A DNA stretch of 64,000 nt. Source: Phlebopus portentosus. Taxonomy: Eukaryota > Basidiomycota > Agaricomycetes > Boletales > Boletinellaceae. The position numbers and the translations under genes were made by a program. The notes beneath the pieces are model-generated. The model searched no databases. It was given only the letters and a program-made list of their open reading frames with translations, and was not told where the DNA came from. The stretch lies in assembly GCA_037892935.1 (NCBI GenBank), contig JAYXKI010000001.1, positions 1,736,001 through 1,800,000 on the forward strand, given 5' to 3'. Of this stretch, positions 41,958-53,457 are shown piece after piece. How positions within the stretch are numbered: the first letter of the stretch is position 1; each line of letters begins with the position of its first letter.

Positions 41958-42602
41958 GTTCTTTCAAGAAGTGATCTCAACACCAAAAAAGGCACCAGTT
42001 TGGAATTGCCCCAATTATTATTCTTCATTTTCTTTTAGATCATGCCTGTTCCTTTGCTGTATCGCTTGCTGTCGCATTGCCATGAGAAGAGTTTGATTTG
42101 GACCAGTTCTTTCTTTTCGTACCTGGAGCTCATCGACGCAGGAGATCTCGGTCTCCGAATTCAGATGCTAGTGAAGAGCAGCAATTTTGTGACTGAACTG
42201 TGTGCTTCTTCGGGGATCTTCGAGAAGTATATTGGGTCTCATTTATCGTGAACTACTGTAATATTAGGCCGTCAGGGTCTTCCTCAATTGCCCCGGGTGA
42301 TCTCAGGCTGTTCGTGTACTAGTACTGCCGCCCGTTTGCGAATCATGTTTTCATCAAAACAAATACAAGGAGATCTAGAAATATCCTCGGACGGATGATC
42401 AGAGGACGTCTTTCGGCGTCTAACATCGTTCTAGATCTGGTGGAATAGTTTAGTTTGTTTCTGTCATTCCTGATGTACTACCATATTTGGACACTTTGGG
42501 CTTGTTTGTGTGATCGTCACAAGTCCCTACTAACATCCACCATCACGGTCTGTACCCCTTTTCTTCATCTATCCTTAAGCTTTGCAACTGTGTTACACGA
42601 CA
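41958..42602. other. Intergenic, paralogue B 3' end / SPF30 promoter
   Basis: 645 bases without a recognised gene. A 10 bp perfect inverted repeat (agatctagaa at 42371-42380, reverse complement at 42429-42438) frames 48 bases. A C/T-rich leader (42540-42590) precedes the SPF30 start. Confidence 0.5.
42371..42438. repeat. Inverted repeat, 10 bp arms
   Basis: The arms pair perfectly; the 48-base interior contains a smaller possible stem (gacgtc...ggcgtc). It could be a hairpin in the upstream mRNA or a mobile-element scar. No function is assigned. Confidence 0.5.
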
Positions 42603-43443
42603 ATGGACAGAGTCGACGGGAAGGAACTCGAGGCGTACCAGGTGCAATTATCTCAGGCCGAGCTCGCGCTGAAGGGCGATCCGGAAAGTGCTGAGCTGCA
42701 GGAACTCGTGTCCGAGCTGAAGACGCTTATCCAGCTCACCGAAGAATCTATCCGACAGAAACAAGCACAAGCCGCTCAAAGCAAGGCTGAATCGAGCCGC
42801 AAAGCCTCTCAAGCAGGTGCTGCTGGAAAGGCGTGGGCAGCGGGTGACGAATGCCTTGCGAAGTATTCCCAAGATGGTCAATTTTATCCTGCTCGAATTA
42901 CGAGTGTCGGTGGCGCTGAAGACAACCGAGTGTACAGCATTGTGTTCAAGGGATACAACACGACGGAGCTCGTCAAGGCGAACGAGATCAAGCCACTCAC
43001 TGCGTCGTACCTCTCCGGCCCCGGACCGTATGGCGGTGGAGCTTCGTCGAGCGGCGCGGGAAAACGCAAGCTGACGAAGGACGAAGAGGAGGAACGCGAG
43101 CGGCGAAAACGGCGGACTGAGAAGAAACTGGAGCTGCGCGCCGCGAAGGCGAAGGAGCAGAACGAAAAGAAGGCGAGCTGGCAGAAGTTTGCAAAGAAGG
43201 CTGAAAAGAAGGGTGTCCACATCGCGGGTGTCTCCGGCACAAGTATCTTCAAGACACCTGACAATCCCTACGGAAAAGGTGGGCGTAGCTTCATTTCGGA
43301 TGTGTTAAGGCCTCTTGAGATTTGAGATTTGCTAATAGATTTTGCTTTTCATAGTTGGCGTCACTGGAAGTGGCAAGGGTATGACGGAGAACAAAGAGAG
43401 GCCAAAGAACAAATTCGTAAAAGATGCAGACAACACCTCATGA
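42603..43443 (+). CDS. Tudor-domain splicing factor SPF30 (SMNDC1-like)
   Basis: SPF30 relatives join the U2/tri-snRNP stage of spliceosome assembly; the Tudor domain binds symmetrically dimethylated arginines of Sm proteins. Two exons (42603-43278 and 43355-43443) give 254 residues. The N-terminus is helical (ELEAYQVQLSQAELALKGDP). The Tudor domain reads WAAGDECLAKYSQDGQFYPA, RITSVGG and YSIVFKGYNTTELVKANEIK, with the aromatic cage positions in place. A charged coiled segment (DEEEERERRKRRTEKKLELR) follows, then WQKFAKKAEKKG and SIFKTPDNPYGKVGVTGSGK, the conserved end motif. Length agrees with the family. Confidence 0.92.
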
Positions 43444-44810
43444 GAATGAGAAACGGCTTCAACCATTTGTATGTCGGTCTGTTGCTCTTCAGTTTCTTGT
43501 TTCGATACTCATCGCGTGACGCCAGCCATCTCTTGCGTTCTCTTCTTTTCTAATCCTCTATAAACGCACGTCATTGACGATCTGTATCTTTTCAAAGGAT
43601 GTATTACCATAGACGAGCTATGCCGAAGCGCAGGCAGGGCCAGGTGGTTATGGCGATGTACAGGTTGAGGCTGTCGGCGATACATCCATGGCTACGTCTA
43701 TTCCTCTTTTGTTGTGACAGGACAATTCCTCACTTTTTGTTGAAAACGTATAAGTAATCACAGCTTCGCATTCACTCACGCTAGACACAGCGCTTCTGTG
43801 ATAGCCGTGGATAACCGGGCTGCATTACATGTATATTCATGACACCGATAGATGTCCAATTACTAACTTTCAATCGTGTCGGAGAGCAGCGACAACCAGG
43901 ATTAGCGGCAAGTTCCACTTGTTATTCTGTGTTGAACATGGAAATAAGTGACACCCGTTGTTTATCCGCTTTGCTTGCTTGAACAACTCTTAGTATACTT
44001 AGGGAATTCAGCGCAGTGAATTGACGAACTATAATCGTACGATCTGCCAATCATCTGTGCATGTGGATAAGCCCTGCTGACTCCCCCCCGGCATGACGTT
44101 CAAGTCTAGCCTACCAAACTGCCTTTTCCAAATAAATTCGGAGCACACCTGAATCGAGAATCTGGGGTAATGTCTCACACATCGTCAAGATTCTGTGCTG
44201 TAACTACTATTACACTCTGATGGAAGTATCGAAGACATGCCGTCTTTCCCGCGAAGGTTACATTGTTACCATCGTGCTTGCAAAAGAGAAACGATCAGGT
44301 TCTGGCCCATTTCTCAATCTTGTCTGCCGCCGGTTCCCATAGACGCGCGCGAAGGACAAATGCTTCTTCAGCCACAGCTTTTCTCAGCGTCTCTCTTCGT
44401 GTCCAGCTTTAATCAAGGTTGCATCCGTCCTTTAATAGATTTACAATTCACAAAATTGCTTCAAGCGCTTCGGCTCGTTCCTAAGCCCGTATCGTGTGAC
44501 GCTGTGTCTCTGCGTAAACGAATGGTGTAGCATCTGTGCTGCGGCACAAAGGTTGTGGCTGCGCAAACGGCAATTTTAATTTGGACTGTACTGTACCTGT
44601 ACATATGTCGAAACTTCATGATTTTGTTTCTTCACGAGGTTCTGTCTACATTACTTCTTCCGGATTAACTTTACTGAGACATCTTGTGAATCTTTTACGT
44701 GCTGCTTTCGCGGAGATTGCGTGACGAGTAAAGTCTGTCAGTCGTCATACATCTGATCAATACAACCTATACGTGCGCTTGAGTGGAGTACAAAGATGGG
44801 GTGAGACAAG
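43444..44810. other. Intergenic between convergent SPF30 and RIO2
   Basis: About 1.37 kb between two 3' ends, longer than other convergent gaps here (about 190-250 bp). The open frames found (for example 44237-44530) show no domain or exon chain. I see no tRNA or repeat. A non-coding RNA or a small unrecognised gene cannot be excluded. Confidence 0.45.
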
Positions 44811-46900
<2,090 letters not shown>

Positions 46901-47089
46901 TCTCAAAATATGAAATCGTACGTGGATCGTTGCAAAGGGTCAAGGTGAAGTTCTGGATAGAAATTGGAATTGTGCAGGAATCTTGTCATGTCTGCACGTG
47001 ACCAAGGATCGACGCGCGCGCGTTTCGAATGAATTTTGGACCAAGATCTTCAAGTTACCGTTATACATTACACTTCATTGCGCAAAAGC
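46901..47089. promoter_or_regulatory. Bidirectional promoter RIO2 / NAA40
   Basis: Only 189 bp separate the two divergent start codons, so core promoter elements must be shared or overlapping. No specific motif assigned. Confidence 0.6.
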
Positions 47090-48080
47090 ATGGAGGTCGA
47101 CCCGCTCACGAATCACCCTGCAATAAAGAAGGCGAACGCAGTGCGTTAGGGTATATCTAGCAATATCTCCTTAGAGTCCTGACGGAATTCCCTATAGGCC
47201 TCATCAGGCAACATCCAGGAATATGTGCCAACCAAGCAGACCGTTAAGAATAATGAGTAAGTAGAAAAAGAGATTTCATGATCGAGTGGTCTTGAAATCA
47301 CTCAGATACTGCTTCATCATACGAAAGTCGCCTGAGCTGTCAGATCCATTAAAAGAGCAAATATGGACGATATTCGAGAACAACATGAAGTCGATGTGGG
47401 TAAGTTATAACTCTCGCCGCGACGCCACTCTCTCAAAAAAATTTCCCCCAGATATCAAACTGGCAATGTGTTCCCGTGGGATCCGCCTGAGAAACGGAAA
47501 CAAATGTTTCACGAGCACTCGCGTTTCCTTTTGATAGGATCTGGTTCCGAATCCGGGTCAGAGAGCGCTGACTCTTCGGTACGGGAAGAAGCAGTACTCG
47601 CTTATTGTATCTTTCGCTTTGAAAGGGACGAAGAGAGGAATGTTGCTTATGTGTGAGCTTTGTTCCGAAAAGATACAATAATAAATCCTTACCATTTACG
47701 CAGGTATGAGCTTCAAGCCAGCGATGTGGCGCGTCGACTCGGACTAGGAAGAGCTCTTATTGAGAACCTGGAATCAATCGGAAGAGGATTCAAGATGTCT
47801 CTAATAATGCTAACTCATCTGAAAGGTGGGAATATTTCTGTTGTCCGGGTTCTAAGGAAATAAGCTACTGAGTATCTTGTCAGGGAACGAGGCCGCTAGA
47901 GCGTTTTACGACTCTCTTGGGTAAGCCATCCGCGAATTTCGGCTTGATTACTCATAATAGTCTGCTCCTAGCTTTGAAGTAGACGAAACATCTCCGGATT
48001 ATGAGGGTGATTATGCAGTCGAAGGTGACATATCAGACGAGGGCTATTCGGTTCTTTCGCGTCGAATAAAGACTCATTAA
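47090..48080 (+). CDS. N-alpha-acetyltransferase 40 (NatD), histone H4/H2A-specific
   Basis: GNAT-fold enzyme that acetylates the N-terminal Ser of histones H4 and H2A. Seven exons (47090-47140, 47198-47256, 47306-47395, 47452-47652, 47704-47825, 47884-47920, 47972-48080) close in frame at 222 residues. Family marks: NIQEYVPTKQTVKNNE, FPWDPPEKRKQMFHEHSRFL, VLAYCIFRFERD, the acetyl-CoA loop VARRLGLGRALIENLE (R-x-x-G-x-G), KMSLIMLTHLKGNEAARAFY and SLGFEVDETSPDYEGDY. The final YSVLSRR matches the usual end of the family. The exon solution depends on several very small exons but is supported by frame closure and by each piece matching the expected order. Confidence 0.88.
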
Positions 48081-48287
48081 CCTTCACAAGATCACTTTCT
48101 TTATTAGATCCTTGTGTTTTTAGCTTGCTATCGTCTTGAGATGTATATTGGATTAAATTATTCTCGAGTTACCTGTTTCCAATTTAAATTCATTGGTATT
48201 CGAAACGATTACGTAATACAAAACGACGGTTCTCCCCACCTTCACGATAACTGCACGAACGATCAGCACACCAATTACATCCCATCC

Positions 48288-48743
48288 ATGCTGACCACAT
48301 CAGCGCGACGATTACCGCGCTTACGATGCGCTATAAAACAACAGCGACGAAACGCTGGAGGTGCACCGCACTATAATGAGCCGACTGGTTACCTGTTTGG
48401 CGAGAAGGTATGCACTCCTCATCCTTCAACCGCCGTCTTGCAATAAATCCTGACTTTCTGTCGATACGAAAGCCTCTTCCACCAGGCCAGTCACGCCAGA
48501 AGGAAAGCTGGGAAAATCTGTGGTATTGGGGCATGTTTGGAAGTATGGGATTAGCTGCTGTAGGACTCTACTACAAGCCGGACACAAGGTGTGTAATCAT
48601 GTTTGCTTGCTTAAGTTCGCTCGAGCTGATGGAGTCGTGATTTGTGTGCATTCAGCATACAAAGCTGGGCCCTGAAGGAGGCGAAGCAACGTATGGAGGC
48701 GCGTGGGGAGAAGGTTGAATACAAGCCGTCGACGTCGTCTTGA
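48288..48743 (+). CDS. Complex I (NADH:ubiquinone oxidoreductase) ESSS/NDUFB11 subunit
   Basis: Accessory membrane-arm subunit of respiratory complex I. Exons 48288-48407, 48473-48588 and 48656-48743 give 107 residues. A basic, acid-free N-terminus (LTTSARRLPRLRCAIKQQRR) acts as mitochondrial leader. The conserved core is HYNEPTGYLFGEKPLPPGQ, QKESWENLWYWGMFGSMGLA (start of the single membrane helix) and YYKPDTSIQSWALKEAKQRM. Length and order fit fungal ESSS. Presence of complex I fits an obligately respiring filamentous fungus. Confidence 0.9.
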
Positions 48744-48935
48744 CCTCGCTATACCGTACCGCATTCCGGTCACCAGTAATACTCAATGCTCATAGACAAC
48801 AGAACCACTTCTTTTGCATTTGCTTGCAATATATATGGATTACTTATCCAAGACGAGGCTTCTATGAATGTTGAATTCTCAGGCCAATACGTATTACTTG
48901 TCGTGCTACACTACCCATACTGGTGTCACCCATGT

Positions 48936-49727
48936 CTAAGACGACTCGCAGTGCGTTTTATATGTTTCTGCATCCATCAAGCCTTCGACCTATGCAGGGA
49001 TCGATATCAGCGAAGATCTGTAATTAGGAAACTGCTGACATACCTCGCTCGGGTTGGAAAGCTTGATCTTGCAGAGCCATGCTGGATCCCAATGTTAGAA
49101 ATTGCGGGAAAGAAATTAGACATAGACTGCAGCAGACCTTTGTCCTCCGCGGATTTGTTGATCAAGCCAGGCTGGTCCGCAAGACCTTGGTTGATCTCTT
49201 CAATAGTCCCAGACACAGGCGAATACTGAAGTCAATTGAACACAAGAGCGTCGTTAGACAGTGGCAGCTCGAAAACACATTGTGGACACTCAACAATATC
49301 AGAGGCAGCCTTCACACTCTCCACGGCACCAATTTGGTCTGAAGTCCGTGAATGAGTCAGGAATGCAGAAAACTTTGCAAGTCGTGTGATAAAAACTCAC
49401 CGCCAGTAGCAACTGTCGTTCCGACGCTAGGTAGCTCGACGAACACAACATCCCCGAGACTCTCCTGAGCATAATTGGTTATAGAGACCGTTCCAATGTT
49501 CGTAGAGTCGTCGAAGATAATGGCTTCATGGTCGCTCGTGTATCTTTTCGCTGTAAGAATAGTACAAAATGGTAACTGTGGACAACTGTCAGGTAGTACG
49601 AGACTATGTTATACTTACTGATGAGTGTTCGCACAAAGGGCGAGAGGCGTTGAGGACGCCTTGCAACTGCTAACGCAGGCGCACGGAGAGATGATGAGCG
49701 CGACGCTGTTCGTAATACGGAGAACAT
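48936..49727 (-). CDS. GCV3: Glycine cleavage system H protein, mitochondrial
   Basis: Carries the aminomethyl group on a lipoyl-lysine between the P, T and L proteins of glycine decarboxylase. The N-terminus (MFSVLRTASRSSSLRAPALA, then VARRPQRLSPFVRTL) is a mitochondrial presequence. The mature part reads KRYTSDHEAIIFDD, ITNYAQESLGDVVFVELPSV, QIGAVESVKAASDI with the lipoylated Lys in ESVKAAS, SPVSGTIEEINQGLADQPGL and WLCKIKLSNPSEVEGLMDAE. The small exon carrying WLCKIKLSNPSE is defined by reading frame only. It is convergent with ESSS (192 bp between stops). Confidence 0.9.
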
Positions 49728-49942
49728 GGATATGGTTCGAGACGGACTCGGACGCGTTACGTTCCGCTCTTCATTTGTACGTACTACAGAAGTAAGCATT
49801 GACAAAAGCACCGGCGGCGTGATTATTCAAGGCTCTGGTAGTTGCACTCAAAATATCAAGCAATTTCTTGTAGCTAAAAATACAACCAAAAATTGTGTCC
49901 TCAAAAGAAAAGAGAATTAAAGGTAGTAGTACTAGGCTGATT

Positions 49943-51063
49943 CTAAGCCGTTTCACCACCATTTATTTCTTCTGAGCTGACATCCGAGAACTTTGTCTGC
50001 CCATTCACTTGCGAAGGACTATTACTTGAGGCAGGTGGTTCCGACGAACTGTTACCTGCGAGCTGCCAGGCTGGTATTGACGGTCGACCGACAAAGCTGG
50101 GCAAGGAGGGTGACGGAGTAGTCGGATAAGTAGGCCCGCGGCTCATAAGAAGAGCTTTAAGGGACTTCAACTCCTGCTGAAGCTCGCCTAACGATTGTGA
50201 TTGGCTCTCTTTATTTTTATCAATCATCTGAATGCGATTAACACTTGGTCAGTGATGAGCGGAATTTCAGTGGAGAAGAAAATATGCCTTAGGTAGCATT
50301 TCCCGAATGGAATTGATCTCCTCCCTTATCTCACGCATTTCATCCCGCGTTCGAGTCTCCCCTTCTCGCATCTCTTTGACGCATGCCTCCACTTCCTGGG
50401 TTGTCTGATCAACTTTGGCTTTCTGCTCATCGACCGCCTGGCGAACTGCAGCCGTCTCTGCTTGGATTTCCTTCAGCAATTTCTCAGCCGCATCGAACTG
50501 TTCAGTCAGTGCATCCCTATCCTCCTCATACGCTGTCGATGAGGGTGGTCGCAAATGAGGCATAAGATATTTCTACACTGACATTAGATCATGTATCTCC
50601 TTTATAGCGGATTCAACATACACGAGCCAAAGAGACTGCGCCAAACATGAAGCTACCGGATACGACCGCCATAATCTATACCCATGTCGGATATCAGATG
50701 AAATTCATACTTCATAGAGAAGAAAGAAACTCACAAAGTAGTCTCTCCAATCTAACGGCTGTTGTAGTGGGGGCACAGACCCAAAAGTAGGATAAGGAGA
50801 TCTGTATTGATATGGAGGATAATACGGTGTAGCTTGCACAGCAGCGTTCTGCTCGAACGACGCCTGCTTCATGACCTCCTCAACTTCTGAGGGAGTGAGT
50901 CCCTTCGCTTCTAGAAATTGGATTCGTTGTGTTAAGGAGGAGCCTTGAGTCTGAGTCATTTAGTGAGAAAGTTGGGCATCATTAGATTGAGTTATCATGC
51001 CTTTGGATCTGTTAGAAATGCCAGAGCATTTCGCATGAGCTCTGCGCGCTCTGAGGACGCCAT
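49943..51063 (-). CDS. PEX14: Peroxin 14, peroxisomal import docking factor
   Basis: Membrane component of the peroxisomal matrix-protein import pore that binds Pex5. The N-terminal Pex5/Pex19-binding helices are complete only if a GC-AG intron is spliced: exon 1 (51063-51001) gives MASSERAELMRNALAFLTDP and exon 2 starts with TQGSSLTQRIQFLEAKGLTP, then SEVEEVMKQA. A Pro/Tyr-rich linker follows (ATPYYPPYQYRSPYPTFG), then the membrane segment IMAVVSGSFMFGAVSLARKY and a coiled coil (EQFDAAEKLLKEIQAETAAV onward to MREIREEINSIREMLPK). The C-terminal tail is Pro/Ser-rich. Its start lies close to the TUF1 5' end on the opposite strand. Confidence 0.9.
50951..51000 (-). other. Probable GC-AG intron in PEX14
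   Basis: 50 nt with donor AAG|GCATGA and acceptor GACTCAG. Splicing it joins FLTDPK to TQGSSLTQRIQFLE, the expected Pex14 N-terminus. There is no GT near the required donor position, and an unspliced reading meets a stop at once (GCA TGA). Confidence 0.75.
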
Positions 51064-51227
51064 GAAGGTTGAGAATCAGAGAAACACGTCCGAAAATCCA
51101 TGTGAAAGTGGGACCTGAGGCTCGCGTCGCTCACGTGCAAGCTCGTGGGAAATTACGCATGCGAAACATGAAGTCCTCTTTCCGGCACTTGACGATGTCC
51201 AGCGCATCCCAGCTTGCTCTCGACAAG

Positions 51228-53158
51228 ATGTTTGGTCTTAGGCTGGCGGTGCCAGCGGTAGGCTGCCATCGTCTATTCTCTCCTTCCGGTACCTATTCCA
51301 TCAAATTTTAGAGTTATTGTGATCAAATTTTGCTTTTTTCTTTAGCTCTTAACCAAAACTTCAGACGTGCGCGGTCATTCCGAAACATACTTTCTTCTTC
51401 GTCCAATACTTCTTCTCTCCCAAGGATCTATGTTGGTTCTTTGCGTAAGTATTGCATTAGTTCCCGTTTATTGTACTTATGATTCATTGAATAGTGCAAC
51501 GTCGCGGATATGTGGAAACATCTACGAAGTATACGCGAACGAAGCCCCATATGAATATCGGAACTATTGGTCACGTCGACCACGGGAAGACTACTCTCAC
51601 GGCTGCTATCACCAAGACTCTTGCTGAGACTGGAGGTGCAAAGTTCACTGATTATGCCGATATTGACAAGGCTCCCGAAGAAAAGGCCCGTGGTATTACA
51701 ATCAACTCGTCTCATGTCGAGTATGAAACGGAAGGGCGACATTATGGTCATATTGATTGCCCGGGGCATGCGGATTGTAAGGTCGTTTGCTCTTCTTACC
51801 GTTGGATTTGCTCATCGGACGCCATTAGACATTAAGAACATGATTACTGGCGCGGCTCAGATGGATGGTGCAATCATTGTGAGTCTTTCTTTAAGTTTCA
51901 CCTGTGTACGCTCAGCTTCCCTATGCAGGTCGTCTCAGCTACGGATGGCCAGATGCCGCAGACGCGAGAGCATCTGCTCCTGGCTCGCCAGGTCGGCATT
52001 AAGAAGCTCGTGGTGTTCATCAACAAGGTTGATATGGTTGACGACCCTGAAATGTTAGAACTTGTGGACATGGAAATGCGAGACTTGCTTTCGACTTACA
52101 ACTTCGATGGCGAGAACACGCCAATTATTATGGGCTCTGCTTTAGCTGCTTTGGAAGGTCGCAACCCTGAGATCGGAGTTAACAAGATTCGCGAGCTCAT
52201 CAAGGCTTGTGATGAATGGCTTGAACTTCCGATTCGCAAGTCACCCGCTTCCCTCCTTTTTATCCTTTTACTTACTCAGATATCGACTAGGCGACTTTGA
52301 CAAGCCATTCCTGATGGGAGTTGAGGACGTGTTCTCGATCCCCGGTCGCGGAACGGTAGCAACTGGCCGTGTACGCTCCATATCAGTCTCTGTATCGGCT
52401 AAGACTAATATTCCTCCACTTAGGTTGAACGCGGTGTCGTTCACAAAGGTGATGAGGTCGACGTTATCGGCATAGGATCCAGCTACAAGACTGTCGTCAC
52501 CGGTATCGGTGCGTATGATGTCGCTTATAACTCACAGCATCTGGTCTGATTTAACCTGTTAGAAATGTTCCGTAAGGAGCTTGACCGTGTAAGTTCCCTT
52601 TGAATAGTTTCACGCGTTGTTTCTGATTGATTTCCGTCGTAGGGGGAGCCTGGTGACGACATGGGTGCCCTTCTTCGTGGTGTTAAGAAGGAGCAGATTC
52701 GCCGCGGAATGGTTCTCTGTGCCCCTGGCTCAATCAAGCCTGTTAAGAAGTTCCATGCTCAGATTTATGTATGTGATGAAGTGATGTCCGTACAAGAGTT
52801 CTGACGGATTGCCTGGATACGTATCTAGGTTCTCACGAAGGACGAAGGTGGTCGTTACACTCCGTTCATGGCTAACTACAGGCCTCAGCTGTTCTTGAGA
52901 ACGGCAGATATCACTGTTTCACTGGACTTTCCGGAAGGCACCCCAGATGCAAAGGAAAAAATGGTCATGCCAGGAGACCACGTCGAGATGGTCTGCACAC
53001 TCTTACATGACGTAGCCGCCGAAGTTGGCTCTCGTTTCACTCTTCGTGAAGGTGGAAAGACTGGTAAGGATCCTGGATAAATCGTGGCATGTCGAAAGGA
53101 TACTGACATTTATTCAGTTGGTACTGGTATTGTCACCAAGATTTTGGAGACCGTATAA
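51228..53158 (+). CDS. TUF1: Mitochondrial translation elongation factor Tu
   Basis: GTPase that brings aminoacyl-tRNA to the mitochondrial ribosome. The presequence reads [20 protein letters not shown] and YVGSL, then [21 protein letters not shown] motifs: GHVDHGKTT (P-loop), DCPGHADYIKNM (switch II), [11 protein letters not shown], and GSALAALEG. Domain 2 shows [20 protein letters not shown] and [19 protein letters not shown]. Domain 3 shows [34 protein letters not shown] and [14 protein letters not shown] end pieces ([21 protein letters not shown]). The 5' exon is uncertain: ATG 51228 with a donor at 51235 joins in frame to the exon at 51346, but in-frame ATGs at 51195 and 51171 are equally possible starts. 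Confidence 0.92.
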
Positions 53159-53175
53159 ATTTGAGACCATTCATC

Positions 53176-53191
53176 TTTTTTTTTTTTTTTT
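53176..53191 (+). repeat. Poly-T tract (16 T) after TUF1
   Basis: Run of 16 T residues 17 bases after the TUF1 stop codon, within the 3' untranslated region. It may be a slippage-prone simple repeat. Confidence 0.85.
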
Positions 53192-53457
53192 CAATATACA
53201 ATAATATATCAAGCAATTTTTTTGCACCGTCATCCCCACTCTGCCTACTCTAATTAGACATTACGCAGTGCGCTGTTGTCGGTAGCTCCTACTAAATGCA
53301 TTTTCTCGGAAGGGACAACCCCGTTCTGTTCTGTTGTAAGAGGCTGAGAAATTGAGGTGTCCGTGATAATCGATATTACGTACGCGTTATTCTTCTGACT
53401 GCAACACTGTGCAAGCCGAAGCCGTATACACACCACTCTGGCGACTCGGACGCCATC

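Noticed and set aside
42648..43220. 190-codon minus-strand frame over SPF30
   Set aside because: Leu/Arg/Ser-rich shadow of the charged coiled region of the plus-strand gene.
48786..49229. 147-codon plus-strand frame opposite GCV3
   Set aside because: The minus strand carries clear H-protein motifs, so this frame is a shadow.
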